Assembly: GCF_001813675.1 (NCBI RefSeq)
Contig: NZ_KV813675.1
Coordinates: 315,722-379,721, forward strand
Reading direction: 5' to 3'
Source: Streptococcus sp. HMSC078D09
GTDB taxonomy: Bacteria; Bacillota; Bacilli; Lactobacillales; Streptococcaceae
Length of the DNA: 64,000 nt
Shown here: positions 15,988 to 24,126 of the stretch, piece by piece
How the letters are laid out: each line of letters begins with the position of its first letter
Position numbering within the stretch: the stretch's first letter is position 1
The notes under the pieces: generated by a model
Databases searched by the model: none
Told to the model about the DNA's origin: nothing
The model's input: the letters and a program-made list of their open reading frames with translations, nothing else
Position numbers and translations under genes: made by a program

Positions 15988-16697
15988 TGTCTATGTTAAA
16001 AGTTGAAAATCTTTCTGTACACTATGGCATGATCCAGGCTGTCCGTGATGTCAGTTTCGAGGTAAACGAAGGGGAAGTTGTTTCTCTTATCGGTGCTAAC
16101 GGTGCTGGGAAAACATCTATTCTTCGTACCATTTCAGGTTTGGTGCGTCCAAGTGCTGGGAAAATCGAGTTTTTAGGTCAGGAGATTCAAAAGGTTCCGG
16201 CTCAAAAGATTGTAGCAGCAGGACTCTCTCAAGTTCCAGAAGGCCGCCACGTCTTTCCAGGCTTAACTGTTATGGAAAACTTGGAGATGGGAGCTTTCTT
16301 GAAGAAAGATCGAGAAGAAAACCAAGCTAACTTGAAGAAAGTCTTTTCTCGTTTCCCACGTTTGGAAGAACGGAAGAACCAAGATGCAGCAACCCTATCT
16401 GGTGGGGAACAACAAATGCTAGCAATGGGTCGTGCACTTATGTCAACGCCAAAACTCTTGCTTCTGGATGAACCTTCTATGGGATTGGCTCCAATCTTTA
16501 TCCAAGAAATCTTTGATATCATCCAAGATATCCAAAAACAAGGAACAACTGTTCTCTTGATCGAACAAAATGCCAACAAGGCTCTTGCCATCGCAGACCG
16601 CGGTTATGTTTTGGAAACAGGGAAAGTCGTTCTTACCGGAACAGGAAAAGAACTCTTAGCCTCAGAAGAAGTCCGCAAGGCCTACCTTGGTGGATAA
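15987..16697 (+). CDS. livF: branched-chain amino acid ABC transporter ATPase LivF
   Basis: A 236-residue ABC ATPase with Walker A GANGAGKTS, signature LSGGEQQMLAMGRA and Walker B LLLLDEPSMGLAP. It is the last gene of livJHMGF; a terminator follows 24 bases after the stop. Its segment SQVPEGRHVFPGLTVMENL is a LivF hallmark. Confidence 0.95.
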   Translation: MSMLKVENLSVHYGMIQAVRDVSFEVNEGEVVSLIGANGAGKTSILRTISGLVRPSAGKIEFLGQEIQKVPAQKIVAAGLSQVPEGRHVFPGLTVMENLEMGAFLKKDREENQANLKKVFSRFPRLEERKNQDAATLSGGEQQMLAMGRALMSTPKLLLLDEPSMGLAPIFIQEIFDIIQDIQKQGTTVLLIEQNANKALAIADRGYVLETGKVVLTGTGKELLASEEVRKAYLGG

Positions 16698-16723
16698 GAT
16701 TTCTAAAGTTCACTAGAATATTA

Positions 16724-16755
16724 AAAAGAAAGGTCCTGAAGACCTTTCTTTTTTC
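16724..16755 (+). terminator. intrinsic terminator after livF
   Basis: GAAAGGTC (16728-16735) pairs with GACCTTTC (16741-16748), followed by a T-run. Confidence 0.88.
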
Positions 16756-16802
16756 ATCCCTCTTGTTTGATTTTTCTAAATTTTGAAAACAAGAGAAAAC
16801 TG

Positions 16803-16841
16803 CTGAAAGCGTTTGAAATCATTCTTAAAATCAAGTATAAT
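16803..16841 (+). promoter_or_regulatory. promoter of the CBS-ACT gene with a weak cre-like site
   Basis: TTGAAA (16813-16818), 17 bases, TATAAT (16836-16841). CTGAAAGCGTTTGAA (16803-16817) matches the CcpA cre consensus at about 12 of 15 positions and overlaps the -35. The promoter is solid; the cre is tentative. Confidence 0.6.
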
Positions 16842-16871
16842 AAAACTAATAAAAGCATAGGAGAACTTGTT

Positions 16872-17528
16872 ATGGCTGTTAAAGATTTTATGACACGTAA
16901 GGTGGTTTACATTAGTCCAGATACTACAATTGCCCATGCGGCAGATTTGATGCGCGAACAAGGTTTGCACCGTTTGCCAGTCATTGAAAACGATAAATTG
17001 GTTGGGTTGGTGACAGAAGGTACGATTGCAGAAGCAAGTCCATCTAAAGCAACAAGCTTGTCTATTTTCGAGATGAACTATCTGTTGAACAAGACCAAGG
17101 TTAAAGATGTCATGCTTCGCGATGTCATTACCGTCTCTAAATTTGCCAGCTTAGAAGATGCGACCTACCTCATGTATAAGAACAAGGTGGGAATTCTTCC
17201 AGTCGTGGACAATGACCAAGTATCTGGTGTCATCACAGACCGTGATATTTTCCGTGCCTTCCTTGAAGTATCGGGCTATGGAGAAGAAGGAGTTCGTGTT
17301 CGCTTTGTGACAGAAGATAAGGTTGGCGTTCTAGAACAAATCATTCACTTGATTGTAGAAGAGGGGTATAACATCGCCAATACAGTCAATATCCCAACCA
17401 AAGACGATCGTGTGGTTATCGAAGTCCAAATTGATGGGGTGACAGATCTAGAAACAATCCGTAGTAAATTTGAAGCCAACGGTTTGAAAGTTGATGAAAT
17501 CACTCGAACAATCGCAAAAGCTATTTAA
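16872..17528 (+). CDS. acuB: CBS-domain plus ACT-domain protein (AcuB-like)
   Basis: A 218-residue cytoplasmic protein with two CBS domains (about residues 5-60 and 75-135). A C-terminal ACT-like segment follows (VRVRFVTEDKVGVLEQIIHLI onward). CBS pairs bind adenosyl nucleotides and ACT domains bind amino acids, so it is probably a metabolic sensor. It follows the liv operon, as in pneumococcus, but has its own promoter. I chose the ATG at 16872 because GGAGAACTTGTT precedes it and the frame upstream covers the promoter. The AcuB name comes from B. subtilis; an acetoin role here is not shown. Confidence 0.8.
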   Translation: MAVKDFMTRKVVYISPDTTIAHAADLMREQGLHRLPVIENDKLVGLVTEGTIAEASPSKATSLSIFEMNYLLNKTKVKDVMLRDVITVSKFASLEDATYLMYKNKVGILPVVDNDQVSGVITDRDIFRAFLEVSGYGEEGVRVRFVTEDKVGVLEQIIHLIVEEGYNIANTVNIPTKDDRVVIEVQIDGVTDLETIRSKFEANGLKVDEITRTIAKAI

Positions 17529-17530
17529 TA

Positions 17531-17568
17531 AAAAAATCAGGCTGGATGACAATCCAGTCTGATTTTTT
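17531..17568. terminator. bidirectional terminator between acuB and yitT
   Basis: An ATCAG...CTGGAT / ATCCAG...CTGAT stem with an A-run on the left and a T-run on the right. Confidence 0.88.
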
Positions 17569-17571
17569 CTA

Positions 17572-18459
17572 TTAACGGTTAATGGGTTGTTTTTCTTTAT
17601 CTAAAGTGAAGCCTTCGCCGAGAATTTCATGGGCTTCAGAAATGGTGATGAAGGCGAATGGATCAATCTGATTGATGATGTCTTTCATTTGTTTCATCTC
17701 ATTCCGCGAAACGACACAGTAGACGATATCCAGATCTTTACGGCTGTAATAGCCCATCCCGCGGATAAAGGTAATCCCGCGACCTAGATCATCAGATACC
17801 TTTTTGGCAATTTCTTCTGGTTTAGAGGTGACGATAAGGAAGCCTTTTCCAGCAAAACCACCTTCTCCAATCAAGTCGATCACAAGGGTGTCAATCAGGA
17901 TAAAGAAGAGGGTATACATAGCCGTACGGACATCTTGGAAGACAACGACCACAGTTGTCAGAACAATGGCATCTACAATCAACATGAGTTTCCCCATACT
18001 GAGGGAAGTGTATTTGTTAAAGATGCGAGCGAGGATATCTGTTCCTCCCGTGGTTCCTCCAGCATTGAAGATGATCCCTAGCCCCAAACCAAGCACAACC
18101 CCTGAGGCAATACAGGCAAGCAGAATATCTCCTTTAAAGGCTTCAAAGATGAAGTGATGGTAGCGGTGACTGAGGGGCATGGCCTCAAAAATTGCCATCC
18201 AAGCGGAAACCGAAAAGGTCCCCAGTAAGCTTAGATAAAGAGATTTCTTACCCAGAAGTTTCCAAGCCAGAATGAAGAGAGGGATATTGATCAGTAAGTT
18301 CATCAGGGATACGGGGACTTTTAAGAGGTAATAGGTGATCAAGGTAATCCCTGTTGCTCCTCCTTCATAGAAGTGAAAAGGAATGACCAAAAAATAGATC
18401 CCAAATGAAAAAATGCCGGCCCCCAAGATGATAGCCAGAATATCTTTAAATTTAAACAT
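17572..18459 (-). CDS. yitT: YitT family membrane protein (DUF2179)
   Basis: A 295-residue protein with about five to six N-terminal membrane segments, including GAGIFSFGIYFLVIPFHFYEGGATGI and the GGTTGGTDILARI motif. A C-terminal DUF2179 domain follows (RKDLDIVYCVVSRNEM). This architecture defines the YitT/YpjC family, whose transport substrate is unknown. AGGAGACAACCTATC precedes the ATG on the minus strand. It faces acuB, and the two share a terminator. Confidence 0.88.
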   Translation of the reverse strand: MFKFKDILAIILGAGIFSFGIYFLVIPFHFYEGGATGITLITYYLLKVPVSLMNLLINIPLFILAWKLLGKKSLYLSLLGTFSVSAWMAIFEAMPLSHRYHHFIFEAFKGDILLACIASGVVLGLGLGIIFNAGGTTGGTDILARIFNKYTSLSMGKLMLIVDAIVLTTVVVVFQDVRTAMYTLFFILIDTLVIDLIGEGGFAGKGFLIVTSKPEEIAKKVSDDLGRGITFIRGMGYYSRKDLDIVYCVVSRNEMKQMKDIINQIDPFAFITISEAHEILGEGFTLDKEKQPINR

Positions 18460-18608
18460 GATAGGTTGTCTCCTAAAACTTTATAAGATCATTGTAACAA
18501 AAAAGTGAAAAAATGAAAATGACTTTGAAAAATTTTCTCTCCTAAAATACAAGATTTTTACCCTTATTTTTGGTAAAATAAAAAGAAGAAAACTAGAAAG
18601 AGGATACT

Positions 18609-19247
18609 ATGGTAAACGGTACATTAATTTCATTTGAAGGTCCAGAAGGAGCGGGGAAATCATCGGTCCTAGAAGCCGTTTTGCCTCTACTTGAAGAAAA
18701 AGGAATTCCTTTTATTACAACCCGTGAACCAGGCGGTGTAGACATTGCAGAAAAGATCCGCCAAGTCATTTTAGATCCAGACCATACTAGTATGGATGCC
18801 AAGACCGAGTTGTTGCTCTATATTGCTAGTCGCCGGCAGCATTTGGTGGAACGTGTCTTGCCAGCCCTTGCAGCTGGGAAGGTTGTCTTGATGGACCGCT
18901 TTATTGATAGCTCGGTCGCTTATCAAGGGTATGGTCGCGGTCTGAGTGTGGAAGATATCGAGTGGCTCAATCAATTCGCGACAGATGGTCTTAAACCAGA
19001 TCTCACCCTTTACTTTGATCTGGATGTCGAAGAAGGGCTCGCTCGAATTGCCAAAAACCAAGAGCGGGAAGTCAATCGTTTGGATTTGGAAGGATTGGAG
19101 CTTCACCAAAAAGTCAGACAAGGTTATTTGGCCTTGTATGAAAAGGAACCAGAGCGCATTGTGAAAATCGATGCCAGTCAATCCTTTGAAGCAGTCTTTG
19201 CAGATGTCTTGGCTGTTTTAGAAAATCGCTTGGGGATATTGAAATGA
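18609..19247 (+). CDS. tmk: thymidylate kinase
   Basis: A 212-residue dTMP kinase for dTTP synthesis. It has the P-loop [11 protein letters not shown], the DRX-type motif [17 protein letters not shown] and TTREPGG. AAAGAGGATACT precedes the ATG. Its stop overlaps the holB start by four bases (ATGA). It begins an operon of replication and housekeeping genes (tmk-holB-yabA-rsmI) with conserved order in Firmicutes. Confidence 0.96.
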   Translation: MVNGTLISFEGPEGAGKSSVLEAVLPLLEEKGIPFITTREPGGVDIAEKIRQVILDPDHTSMDAKTELLLYIASRRQHLVERVLPALAAGKVVLMDRFIDSSVAYQGYGRGLSVEDIEWLNQFATDGLKPDLTLYFDLDVEEGLARIAKNQEREVNRLDLEGLELHQKVRQGYLALYEKEPERIVKIDASQSFEAVFADVLAVLENRLGILK

Positions 19248-20137
19248 AGCTAGAAGAGATCCAACAGCTCCAGCCAGAATTGGTGGAGCGCTTCACCCAG
19301 ATCTTGGAACACAAACAGCTTAGTCATGCTTATCTCTTTACGGGTTCTTTTGCCAGTTTTGAGATGGCCCTCTTGCTAGCTCAAAGTCAATTTTGCGAAG
19401 ATTTGCAGGGAGTCTGGCCTTGTGGCAAATGCAGGTCCTGTCGTTTGATTGAAGAAGAAGAATTCTCAGATGTGAAGATCGTGCGTCCAGTCAACCAGAT
19501 CATTAAGACTGACCGCATTCGTTCGCTGGTTCAAGACTTTTCTCAATCAGGATTTGAAGGCAGTCGCCAGGTCTTTATCGTCCAAGATGCGGATAAGATG
19601 CATACCAATGCGGCCAACTCTCTCTTAAAAGTCATGGAAGAACCCCAGAGTGAGATCTATCTCTTCTTGTTGACATCTGATGAAAACTTGATCTTACCGA
19701 CCATCAAGAGTCGGGCCCAGCAGGTTCATTTTCCTAAAAAGCAAGCCTACCTAACCGAACTGTTAGAAAAAGAAGGTTTGATCAAATCACAGGCAAATTT
19801 AGTAGCTCGTTTTAGTTTTAGTCTCGAAGAAGCAGAGCAGCAAAAAAAGAATGCTACTTTTTTTGAACTGGCCAAAGTTTGTGATCAGTTCATCGAACGT
19901 TGTCAATCTAATTTGAATCGTGCTTATTTGGAAGTGACCCGCTTGGTGAGTCTAGCAGATGATAAGGAAAAACAAAGCCAGGCCTTTCGTTTGATGGAGT
20001 TGGCTTTAGAAGAGCAGTTGCGCTTGAGTAGATCCCAGCAGTTGCTTGAGAAATTGAGTCTTGCTCGCAGGATGTGGAAGGCCAATGTTTCTTTTCAGAA
20101 TACTTTAGAATATATGGTTTTGAGCTTAGAAAGTTAA
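19244..20137 (+). CDS. holB: DNA polymerase III subunit delta' (clamp loader)
   Basis: A 297-residue AAA+-fold clamp-loader subunit. It has a zinc-binding cluster (C...CGKCRSC), and [20 protein letters not shown] is the conserved delta'/DnaX segment. The Walker A is absent, as expected for delta', which does not hydrolyse ATP. The start overlaps tmk by four bases. Conserved context (tmk before, yabA after) supports the call. Confidence 0.93.
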   Translation: MKLEEIQQLQPELVERFTQILEHKQLSHAYLFTGSFASFEMALLLAQSQFCEDLQGVWPCGKCRSCRLIEEEEFSDVKIVRPVNQIIKTDRIRSLVQDFSQSGFEGSRQVFIVQDADKMHTNAANSLLKVMEEPQSEIYLFLLTSDENLILPTIKSRAQQVHFPKKQAYLTELLEKEGLIKSQANLVARFSFSLEEAEQQKKNATFFELAKVCDQFIERCQSNLNRAYLEVTRLVSLADDKEKQSQAFRLMELALEEQLRLSRSQQLLEKLSLARRMWKANVSFQNTLEYMVLSLES

Positions 20138-20146
20138 GGAGTCAGA

Positions 20147-20467
20147 ATGAATAAAAAAGAATTATTTGATGCTTTAGACGGCTTTTCTCAGAATTTGTTG
20201 GTCACCTTGGCTGAAGTCGAAGCCATCAAGAAAAATTTGAAACAAGTCATCGAAGAAAATACAGCTCTTCGCTTAGAAAATGATAAATTGAGAGAGCGTT
20301 TGGGGGAAGTTGAGAAGACTTCATCCGCAAAGTCCCAACACCATGGTCGTGAAAATTTGCAACGTATTTACAACGATGGTTTTCATATCTGCACTTATTC
20401 CTATGGTCAACGCCGTGAGAACGATGAAGAGTGTATGTTTTGTGACGAGTTGTTATTTAGGGAGTAA
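20147..20467 (+). CDS. yabA: replication initiation control protein YabA
   Basis: A 106-residue protein with an N-terminal coiled coil (residues about 5-60, leucine-rich heptads). A C-terminal zinc-binding domain has FHICTYSYG and CMFCDELL. YabA bridges DnaA and DnaN to limit re-initiation of replication. The gene lies 9 bases after holB with GGAG upstream, its conserved position. Two bases separate it from rsmI. Confidence 0.94.
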   Translation: MNKKELFDALDGFSQNLLVTLAEVEAIKKNLKQVIEENTALRLENDKLRERLGEVEKTSSAKSQHHGRENLQRIYNDGFHICTYSYGQRRENDEECMFCDELLFRE

Positions 20468-20469
20468 GC

Positions 20470-21327
20470 ATGCAGATCCAACGAAGTTTTAAAGGGGAAA
20501 AGAAAACTGGGGTGCTTTACTTGGTCCCAACACCGATCGGTAACCGGGAGGATATGAGTTACCGCATGGTCCAGACCCTAAAGGATGTGGACTTGATCGC
20601 AGCTGAGGATACTAGAAATACAGGCCTCTTGCTCAAGCATTTTGAGATTGCGACACCCCAGACCAGCTTTCATGAGCACAATGCCATGGAGAAAATTCCA
20701 GATCTGATCGCCCATTTAGAATCTGGAAAAGACTTAGCGCAAGTCTCAGATGCAGGACTCCCTAGTATTTCTGACCCTGGTCATGATTTGGTCAAGGCAG
20801 CGATTGAACGCGAGATTCCTGTCGTAGCTGTGCCTGGTCCGAGTGCAGGTATAACGGGTTTGATTGCCAGTGGCCTAGCCCCTCAACCTCATATTTTTTA
20901 TGGATTTCTGCCTCGCAAAGAGGGGCAACAAAAGGCCTTTTTCCAAGAAAAAGTGGCCTATCCGGAGACCCAGATCTTTTATGAGTCGCCCCATCGGGTA
21001 AAGGCAACCTTAGAGAATATGTTGGCTGTCTATGGGGATCGTCCTGTCGTCCTGGTTCGTGAATTAACCAAGATCTACGAGGAATATACTCGTGGCAGTA
21101 TTTCTGAGTTAGTCGCATTTCTTGAAGAAAATCCTCTCAAAGGGGAGTGTCTCTTGATCGTCGAAGGAGCCAAGGAAGAAGAGCTAGACCTAGAAGAGGT
21201 CGACTTGATCCAAGAGATCGATACCTTGGTCCAAGAGGGGATGAAGAAGAATCAAGCAATTAAACAGGTCGCCAAACAATACGGCCTGCAAAAGAGTGAG
21301 CTCTATGCTCGTTACCATCAAGACTAG
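20470..21327 (+). CDS. rsmI: 16S rRNA (cytidine(1402)-2'-O)-methyltransferase RsmI
   Basis: A 285-residue SAM-dependent tetrapyrrole-methylase-fold enzyme that methylates C1402 of 16S rRNA. Motifs LVPTPIGNREDMSYR, AAEDTRNTGLLLKHF and SDAGLPSISDPGHDLV are classic RsmI. It lies directly after yabA. Its C-terminal helical region ends LYARYHQD. Confidence 0.95.
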   Translation: MQIQRSFKGEKKTGVLYLVPTPIGNREDMSYRMVQTLKDVDLIAAEDTRNTGLLLKHFEIATPQTSFHEHNAMEKIPDLIAHLESGKDLAQVSDAGLPSISDPGHDLVKAAIEREIPVVAVPGPSAGITGLIASGLAPQPHIFYGFLPRKEGQQKAFFQEKVAYPETQIFYESPHRVKATLENMLAVYGDRPVVLVRELTKIYEEYTRGSISELVAFLEENPLKGECLLIVEGAKEEELDLEEVDLIQEIDTLVQEGMKKNQAIKQVAKQYGLQKSELYARYHQD

Positions 21328-21344
21328 GAAAGGTTGGAAGCAGG

Positions 21345-21926
21345 ATGGAAATTAGAATGGCTTATCCCAACGAGATCAAGCGAATTATGGAAATCATCCA
21401 AGATGCCAAGGAAAGCCTGGCTCAAAGACAGGTCGACCAGTGGCAGGATGGCTATCCAGATGAAGAGATCATTTTTGAGGATATTCTAGAAAGTCGTGGC
21501 TATGTGGCCGTTGAAGATCAGGAAGTTGTCGCCTATGCAGCTGTCTACAAGGGCAACGAAGCGGCCTATAATGAGATTTACGATGGCAAGTGGGAGCATG
21601 ACAACTATATGTATGTCACTTTTCACCGCGTCGCTGTAGCCAAAGAAGCTGCTGGCAAAGGGGTGGCTCAGACCTTCCTTCAAGGTTTAATCGAAGGGGA
21701 AAAAGGGCCGGATTTCCGTTGCGATACCCATCCGGATAATCTGGTGATGCAACATTTGCTTGAAAAATTGGGCTACCATTATTGTGGAAAGGTCCCTATT
21801 GATGGAGTCCGTCTGGCTTATCAAAAGATCAAACGAAAAGCAGAAACGAGTCTATTCCAAGTGGTCTCAGAAGAGGACCGCTGGGACCAAAGAGCAGAAG
21901 CGGCCTACAATGACTCTCTATCTTAA
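21345..21926 (+). CDS. GNAT family N-acetyltransferase
   Basis: A 193-residue acetyltransferase with the acetyl-CoA segment VAVAKEAAGKGVAQTFLQGLIE (the RxxGxG/A loop appears as KEAAGKGVA). The C-terminal part (LLEKLGYHYCGKV) is typical GNAT fold. The substrate is unknown. It overlaps the next gene by 17 bases and belongs to the tmk operon. The last 30 residues are charged and variable. Confidence 0.85.
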   Translation: MEIRMAYPNEIKRIMEIIQDAKESLAQRQVDQWQDGYPDEEIIFEDILESRGYVAVEDQEVVAYAAVYKGNEAAYNEIYDGKWEHDNYMYVTFHRVAVAKEAAGKGVAQTFLQGLIEGEKGPDFRCDTHPDNLVMQHLLEKLGYHYCGKVPIDGVRLAYQKIKRKAETSLFQVVSEEDRWDQRAEAAYNDSLS

Positions 21927-22401
21927 ACAATTCTATGAAAGCCCTATGGGGCTTCTTTCGATCATTGTCAGTAAGGAAGGCCTTGTAGAGCTTGATTTTT
22001 ATGATCCGAAAGAGGAGGCGCCTGATCCCTATGGGGCGCTGGAGCAGATCCATCCCTACCATGAGAAGGTGAAGGAGTGGTTGGACCACTATTTTGCGGG
22101 AGATCCAATCGCTATCAGTTTTCCACTAGCACCGCAAGGAACAGCCTTCCAAGAGCGGGTGTGGCAGTTATTGCGAGAGATCCCATATGGTGAGACCAGG
22201 ACCTATGGCCAGCTTGCCCAGGTTCTTTCTTGTGGTTCAGCCCAGGCCGTAGGACAGGCTGTCGGACGCAATCCCTTGACGATCTTAGTCCCTTGTCACC
22301 GTGTGATGGGAAAAGATGGACAACTGACGGGCTATGCGTCTGGACTCGATCGCAAACGCTGGCTCTTACACCATGAAGGAATTATCTGGAAGGAGAAATA
22401 A
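21910..22401 (+). CDS. ogt: methylated-DNA--protein-cysteine methyltransferase (Ogt/AdaB)
   Basis: A 163-residue suicide repair protein that removes methyl groups from O6-methylguanine. It has the acceptor motif PCHRVMG, with GTAFQERVWQLLREIPYGETRTYGQLA before it and YASGLDRKRWLLHHE after. I chose the ATG at 21910 because the recognisable N-terminus (LYLKQFYESPMG) follows; the frame is open far upstream inside the GNAT gene. Its Shine-Dalgarno is weak, so translation is probably coupled. Confidence 0.92.
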   Translation: MTLYLKQFYESPMGLLSIIVSKEGLVELDFYDPKEEAPDPYGALEQIHPYHEKVKEWLDHYFAGDPIAISFPLAPQGTAFQERVWQLLREIPYGETRTYGQLAQVLSCGSAQAVGQAVGRNPLTILVPCHRVMGKDGQLTGYASGLDRKRWLLHHEGIIWKEK

Positions 22402-22406
22402 AACCG

Positions 22407-22760
22407 ATGTATACCTTTATTGAATACCCAAAATGTTCGACTTGTCGAAAGGCTAAATCAGAATTGGACGGTCTCCAATGTGAGTTTCAAAGCCAAAACA
22501 TCGTCACAGAAACACCGACTAGCCAAGAATTGCAAGAATGGATGGCAGCTTCTGGCCTACCGATCAAGTCTTTCTTCAATACTAGCGGAATGAAATACCG
22601 AGAACTCGGTTTGAAGGATAAGGTGGATCAACTGACAGTGAAAGAAGCGGCGGATCTCCTTGCTTCAGATGGTATGCTGATCAAGCGGCCTCTGCTTGTC
22701 AAAGACGGAAAAGTTATTCAAGTGGGCTACCGGAAACCATACGCAGACTTAGGTTTGTAA
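22407..22760 (+). CDS. ArsC/Spx-family protein (arsenate reductase-like)
   Basis: A 117-residue thioredoxin-fold protein with the CSTC redox motif at residues about 10-13 (YPKCSTCRKAK). It ends KRPLLVKDGKVIQVGYRKPYADLGL, the ArsC/YffB pattern. True arsenate reduction is not implied, because these homologues lack the ars context. The Spx-specific Gly52 region is absent, so it is not SpxA. It is the last gene of the tmk operon, and an IS3 element begins about 18 bases after the stop. Confidence 0.82.
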   Translation: MYTFIEYPKCSTCRKAKSELDGLQCEFQSQNIVTETPTSQELQEWMAASGLPIKSFFNTSGMKYRELGLKDKVDQLTVKEAADLLASDGMLIKRPLLVKDGKVIQVGYRKPYADLGL

Positions 22761-22814
22761 AAGAAAAGGGAGTTGGAGGCATTGCACCCCAATAATGGGA
22801 CAAGAGACCCCCTC

Positions 22815-23639
22815 TTATGCGACCAGTTTTCTGTAATTTACAGGAGACTGGTCATTTAATTTTTGTTGAATTCTAGTTTCATTATAAAATATGATGTAAT
22901 TTTTGACAATATCTATTATACTATCTTTAGTTAGGTTTCTCCACTTATGGAGATAGAAGGTTTCAGACTTGAGAACAGAATGGAACTATTCGATACGTGC
23001 ATTATCTGCTGGTGTTCCTTTTCGGGACATAGAGCGGGTGATGCCTTTTTCTGTACAAGCTTGATAGTAGGCTTTTGAGGTGTAGACAGATCCCTGGTCG
23101 CTGTGTAAAAGTGCTCCTTGAGGTAGCTCAAGTTGATGAAGTGTGTCGAGCACAAAGTCCGTATCTTGACACTCGGAGATGCTATAAGCTACTATTTCAC
23201 GATTATAGAGATCCATGATTGAAGATAGATAAAGTTTACAGTTTCCAAAGTAGAGGTAGGTGATATCTGTGACAAGCTTCTCCATCGGCTTGTCTGCCTG
23301 AAAATCACGATCCAGCTTATTGTCTGTTACATGGTAAGGCTTCCCTAATTTAGGTCCCTTCTTGGGACGGACACGGCAAAGGTAGCCCTTTTCCCTCATG
23401 ATATGATAGACCTTCTTGCGATTAACGGCGAGGTTATAAACTTTCTTTAGTAAGCGAGTGATGGTTCGATAGCCGTAAATAAAGCGATTTGCCATACAGA
23501 GTTGTTCGATTTTATCTGCTATTTCGTCTCTTTTCTGAGAATTCTTACACTCCTGTTTCCAGCGATAAAAGGTGGAGCGTTTGACGCCGAAACACTCTAA
23601 AATAATAGATACAGGGCACGTTTTCTTATACTCTTCCAC
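22815..23639 (-). pseudogene. IS3 transposase orfB (DDE integrase), broken by an amber codon
   Basis: The open part (23639-22986) has an HTH_21 start (CPVSIILECFGVKRSTFYRWKQ). The DDE core follows: the first Asp in LVTDITYLY and the second in LLHSDQGSVY. It then stops at TAG (22988-22986), exactly where the family reads IEWFHSVLKSE; a TGG to TAG change explains it. The frame continues for 56 codons to TAA at 22815, including FYLHKWRNLTKDSI and QKLNDQSPVNYRK. The catalytic Glu lies in the codon just before the stop, so the truncated product loses only the tail but is probably inactive. Confidence 0.88.
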
Positions 23640-23653
23640 TAGCTTGATAAGAC

Positions 23654-23944
23654 TTACTTTGTCGATTTTCTTACCAAGCTCTGATACTTTTTTAGTAATT
23701 CTACCTGCAAACGTAACTGTTCTACTTCAGATAATTGTTTCATCCCTTTACCATAAGTATATTGTTTCCCCACAGGTTGGTGGAAACAGTACAATTCATC
23801 ATTCTGATACCAACGCCACCAGGTTTTCACCTGAGTAGCATTTTTGATACCGAGGGTATCCATGATAACCTTATTTGATTTACCTGCCTTCTTCATTTCG
23901 ATACAGGCTAGCTTAGTTTCTACCGAATATGCTTCTTTGACCAT
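23654..23944 (-). CDS. IS3 transposase orfA (HTH DNA-binding)
   Basis: A 96-residue protein with an N-terminal helix-turn-helix (CIEMKKAGKSNKVIMDTLGI) and a C-terminal leucine zipper-like stretch (EVEQLRLQVELLKK). Near its end is A AAA AAG (plus-strand CTTTTTT at 23687-23693), the IS3 slippery heptamer. A -1 shift there continues into KKVSELGKKIDKVSLIKLV and orfB, giving the usual OrfAB fusion. Confidence 0.88.
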   Translation of the reverse strand: MVKEAYSVETKLACIEMKKAGKSNKVIMDTLGIKNATQVKTWWRWYQNDELYCFHQPVGKQYTYGKGMKQLSEVEQLRLQVELLKKYQSLVRKSTK

Positions 23945-24038
23945 AACAAAACACTCCTGTTTCTAGTTTACCAGATTTCAACAGGAGTGTTTTCTTGTGT
24001 CTCGTTTTATGGGTGCAGTGCCAAAGTTTGATTTTTTC

Positions 24039-24062
24039 TGTCTAACTTTTGGGGTGCAGTAC
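24039..24062. mobile_element. orphan end of a second IS3-type element
   Basis: The reverse complement reads GTACTGCACCCCAAAAGTTAGACA, the typical terminal sequence of streptococcal IS3 elements. It lies 17 bases outside the right end of the IS above. No second transposase is visible, so this is a remnant or the outer end of an earlier insertion. Confidence 0.6.
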
Positions 24063-24126
24063 AATCAGTTGCTTTTTTGGGGGGCCAAGAGATTATTGTC
24101 CCGGACTCTTTTGTAAAACTATCTAC

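Larger units (their letters stand above)
22778..24022 (-). mobile_element. IS3-family (IS150-like) insertion sequence with inactivated transposase
   Basis: About 1245 bp with related ends: left GGCATTGCACCCCAATAATG and, as reverse complement at the right, GGCACTGCACCCATAAAACG. It carries orfA and orfB on the minus strand with a -1 slippery site between them. orfB has an in-frame stop, so this copy should not transpose by itself. No clear target duplication is visible. Confidence 0.8.
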
